Shown here: in pieces, positions 7,043 through 7,844 of the stretch | How the letters are laid out: each line of letters starts with the position of its first letter | How positions within the stretch are numbered: the stretch's first letter is position 1 | From: Bacteroidales bacterium UBA6408 | GTDB lineage: Bacteria; Bacteroidota; Bacteroidia; Bacteroidales; UBA932 | Reading direction: 5' to 3' | Length of the DNA stretch: 7,844 nucleotides | Assembly (NCBI GenBank): GCA_002439805.1 | Contig: DJPQ01000007.1 | Coordinates: 1-7,844, forward strand | Notes under the pieces: generated by a model | Databases searched by the model: none | What the model was told of the DNA's origin: nothing | The model's input: only the letters and a program-made list of their open reading frames with translations | Position numbers and translations under genes: made by a program

Positions 7043-7079
7043 TCCGGCTCCGCCATTCTGATGATATGGCGGAGCCGGA
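7043..7079 (+). terminator. Strong hairpin between lipoprotein and susC genes (terminator or attenuator)
   Basis: A perfect 14-bp stem (TCCGGCTCCGCCAT at 7043-7056 pairing with 7066-7079) encloses a 9-base loop. It begins 5 bases after the lipoprotein stop. The stem is GC-rich, but the T run behind it is weak (TTTGTT), so termination may be only partial. Such a hairpin within a SusC-type unit can stabilise the upstream mRNA or lower downstream expression. Confidence 0.65.
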
Positions 7080-7111
7080 TTTGTTCCCTTTGCAGAAAAG
7101 AGTGAACTTTG
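7080..7111 (+). promoter_or_regulatory. Candidate internal promoter of the susC-like gene
   Basis: TTTG (7080-7083) matches the -33 element, and 20 bases later GAACTTTG (7104-7111) matches the -7 consensus TAnnTTTG except for its first base. It lies directly behind the hairpin, and the predicted leader would be only about 15 nt before the ATG at 7132. Short consensus elements occur by chance, so support is modest. Confidence 0.25.
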
Positions 7112-7131
7112 CGCTGAAACAAAAAAATTAT

Positions 7132-7844
7132 ATGAGAAAATTGATATTGCTGGCGCTTGCCGCGATGCTTGCGGTTCCATTGGTCGGGCAGAACATCCGG
7201 GTGAGCGGGACCGTGCGCGATTCCGACGGCGCGACCATGCCCGGGGTGGGCGTCGTCCAGAGGGGAGACCCGAAGAACGGGACCGTCACTGACATCGACG
7301 GAAAATATTCCATCACCGTGCCGCAGGACGGCTTCCTCGAATTTTCCTCGCTCGGCTTCAGGACTGTGCTTGAGGCCGTGTCAGGGAGGGCCGTCATCGA
7401 CGTGCGGATGAGTTCCGAGACCACGGCTCTTGAGCAGTCGGTCGTCATCGGCTACGGAACGTCCAAGAAACAGGACCTCACCGGTGCCGTGGCGGTCGTG
7501 GATGTTGATGATGTGAAAGATGCTCCAGTGACTTCGGTGGCGGAGGCGCTTCAGGGCCGTATCGCCGGTGTTGACATCGTCTCCGGAAGCGGTGAGGCAG
7601 GGGAGAGCACCAGCATACAGATTCGCGGGGCGCGGTCCATTTCGGCAGGCAACGAACCTCTGATTGTCGTGGACGGCGTTGTCGATGCGGTCTCCGACCT
7701 TAACGAAATCAACCCTTCGGACATCACAGGAATATCGGTTCTCAAGGACGTCAGCTCCACGGCGATATATGGCTCGCGAGGGGCGAACGGCGTAATCATA
7801 GTAACGACGTCACAGAAGCCGCAGAAGGGTGCGAAATACACGGC
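7132..7844 (+). CDS. SusC/RagA-family TonB-dependent outer-membrane transporter (3' partial)
   Basis: The ATG at 7132 opens a frame running uninterrupted to the window edge (237 full codons plus two bases). Residues 1-20 are a signal peptide (MRKLILLALAAMLAVPLVGQ). Residues about 22-93 form a carboxypeptidase-regulatory-like domain (V-S-G-T-V-R-D, then P-G-V-G-V and D-I-D-G-K-Y). A VVIGYGT segment at 104-110 corresponds to the conserved V-V-x-G-Y-G-T of SusC proteins. The plug domain spans about 115-226 with ALQGRIAGVDI (139-149), IQIRGARSIS (162-171), PLIVVDG (176-182) and IYGSRGANGVIIVTT (212-226). Full-length members have about 1000 residues, so roughly three quarters, including the barrel, is missing. 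Family members import oligosaccharides or peptides through the outer membrane with TonB energy, paired with a SusD lipoprotein; none is visible here. The start follows an A-rich stretch (AAACAAAAAAATTAT) without a clear SD. Confidence 0.95.
   Translation, partial: MRKLILLALAAMLAVPLVGQNIRVSGTVRDSDGATMPGVGVVQRGDPKNGTVTDIDGKYSITVPQDGFLEFSSLGFRTVLEAVSGRAVIDVRMSSETTALEQSVVIGYGTSKKQDLTGAVAVVDVDDVKDAPVTSVAEALQGRIAGVDIVSGSGEAGESTSIQIRGARSISAGNEPLIVVDGVVDAVSDLNEINPSDITGISVLKDVSSTAIYGSRGANGVIIVTTSQKPQKGAKYT

Noticed and set aside
7128..7841. Two - strand open frames antisense to the SusC-like gene
   Set aside because: The + strand frame carries clear SusC motifs throughout, so the antisense frames are shadows.

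Overview
The window looks like chromosomal DNA of a Bacteroidota, most likely order Bacteroidales. The evidence is a full-length hybrid two-component system (periplasmic propeller sensor, histidine kinase, receiver and AraC-type output in one chain), a SusC/RagA-type TonB-dependent transporter, a fimbrillin-like surface lipoprotein, start codons preceded by A-rich stretches rather than strong Shine-Dalgarno sites, and one promoter -7 box matching TAnnTTTG. Coding DNA is fairly GC-rich. The genus cannot be decided from the sequence.

Layout, left to right. (1) Positions 1-126 are the last 41 codons of a + strand gene, possibly a secreted glycoside hydrolase. (2) A perfect 36-bp palindrome (125-160) lies between this gene and the next, which converge; it takes in the end of one stop codon and the last four codons of the other gene, and should terminate both. 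(3) Positions 151-3894 on the - strand encode a 1247-residue hybrid two-component sensor/regulator. (4) A 248-bp divergent intergenic region (3895-4142) holds a -7 box for the regulator, a 9-bp direct repeat with 21-bp spacing that fits an AraC-type operator, and a weak activator-type promoter facing right. (5) Going right are a 52-codon small ORF (4143-4301), then after 13 bp a 907-residue lipoprotein with a fimbrillin-like N-terminal domain and a C-terminal Gly/Cys-rich beta-helix (GLUG-like) domain (4315-7038), then a strong hairpin, and finally the first 237 codons of a SusC-like transporter (7132 to the window edge).

Likely logic (inference): the hybrid regulator senses a ligand in the periplasm and activates the divergent small ORF-lipoprotein-susC unit through the direct repeat. 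The lipoprotein would sit on the cell surface as an adhesin or ligand-binding partner of the transporter. The hairpin, with a possible second promoter behind it, would allow the lipoprotein and the transporter to be made in different amounts. No susD-like gene is visible; if present it should lie beyond the right edge.

The most interesting points are the unassigned small ORF packed against the lipoprotein gene, the fusion of a fimbrillin-like domain to a beta-helix domain in a regulator/SusC context, the candidate operator, and the lower GC of the lipoprotein's distal part. No RNA gene, CRISPR array or insertion sequence was seen.
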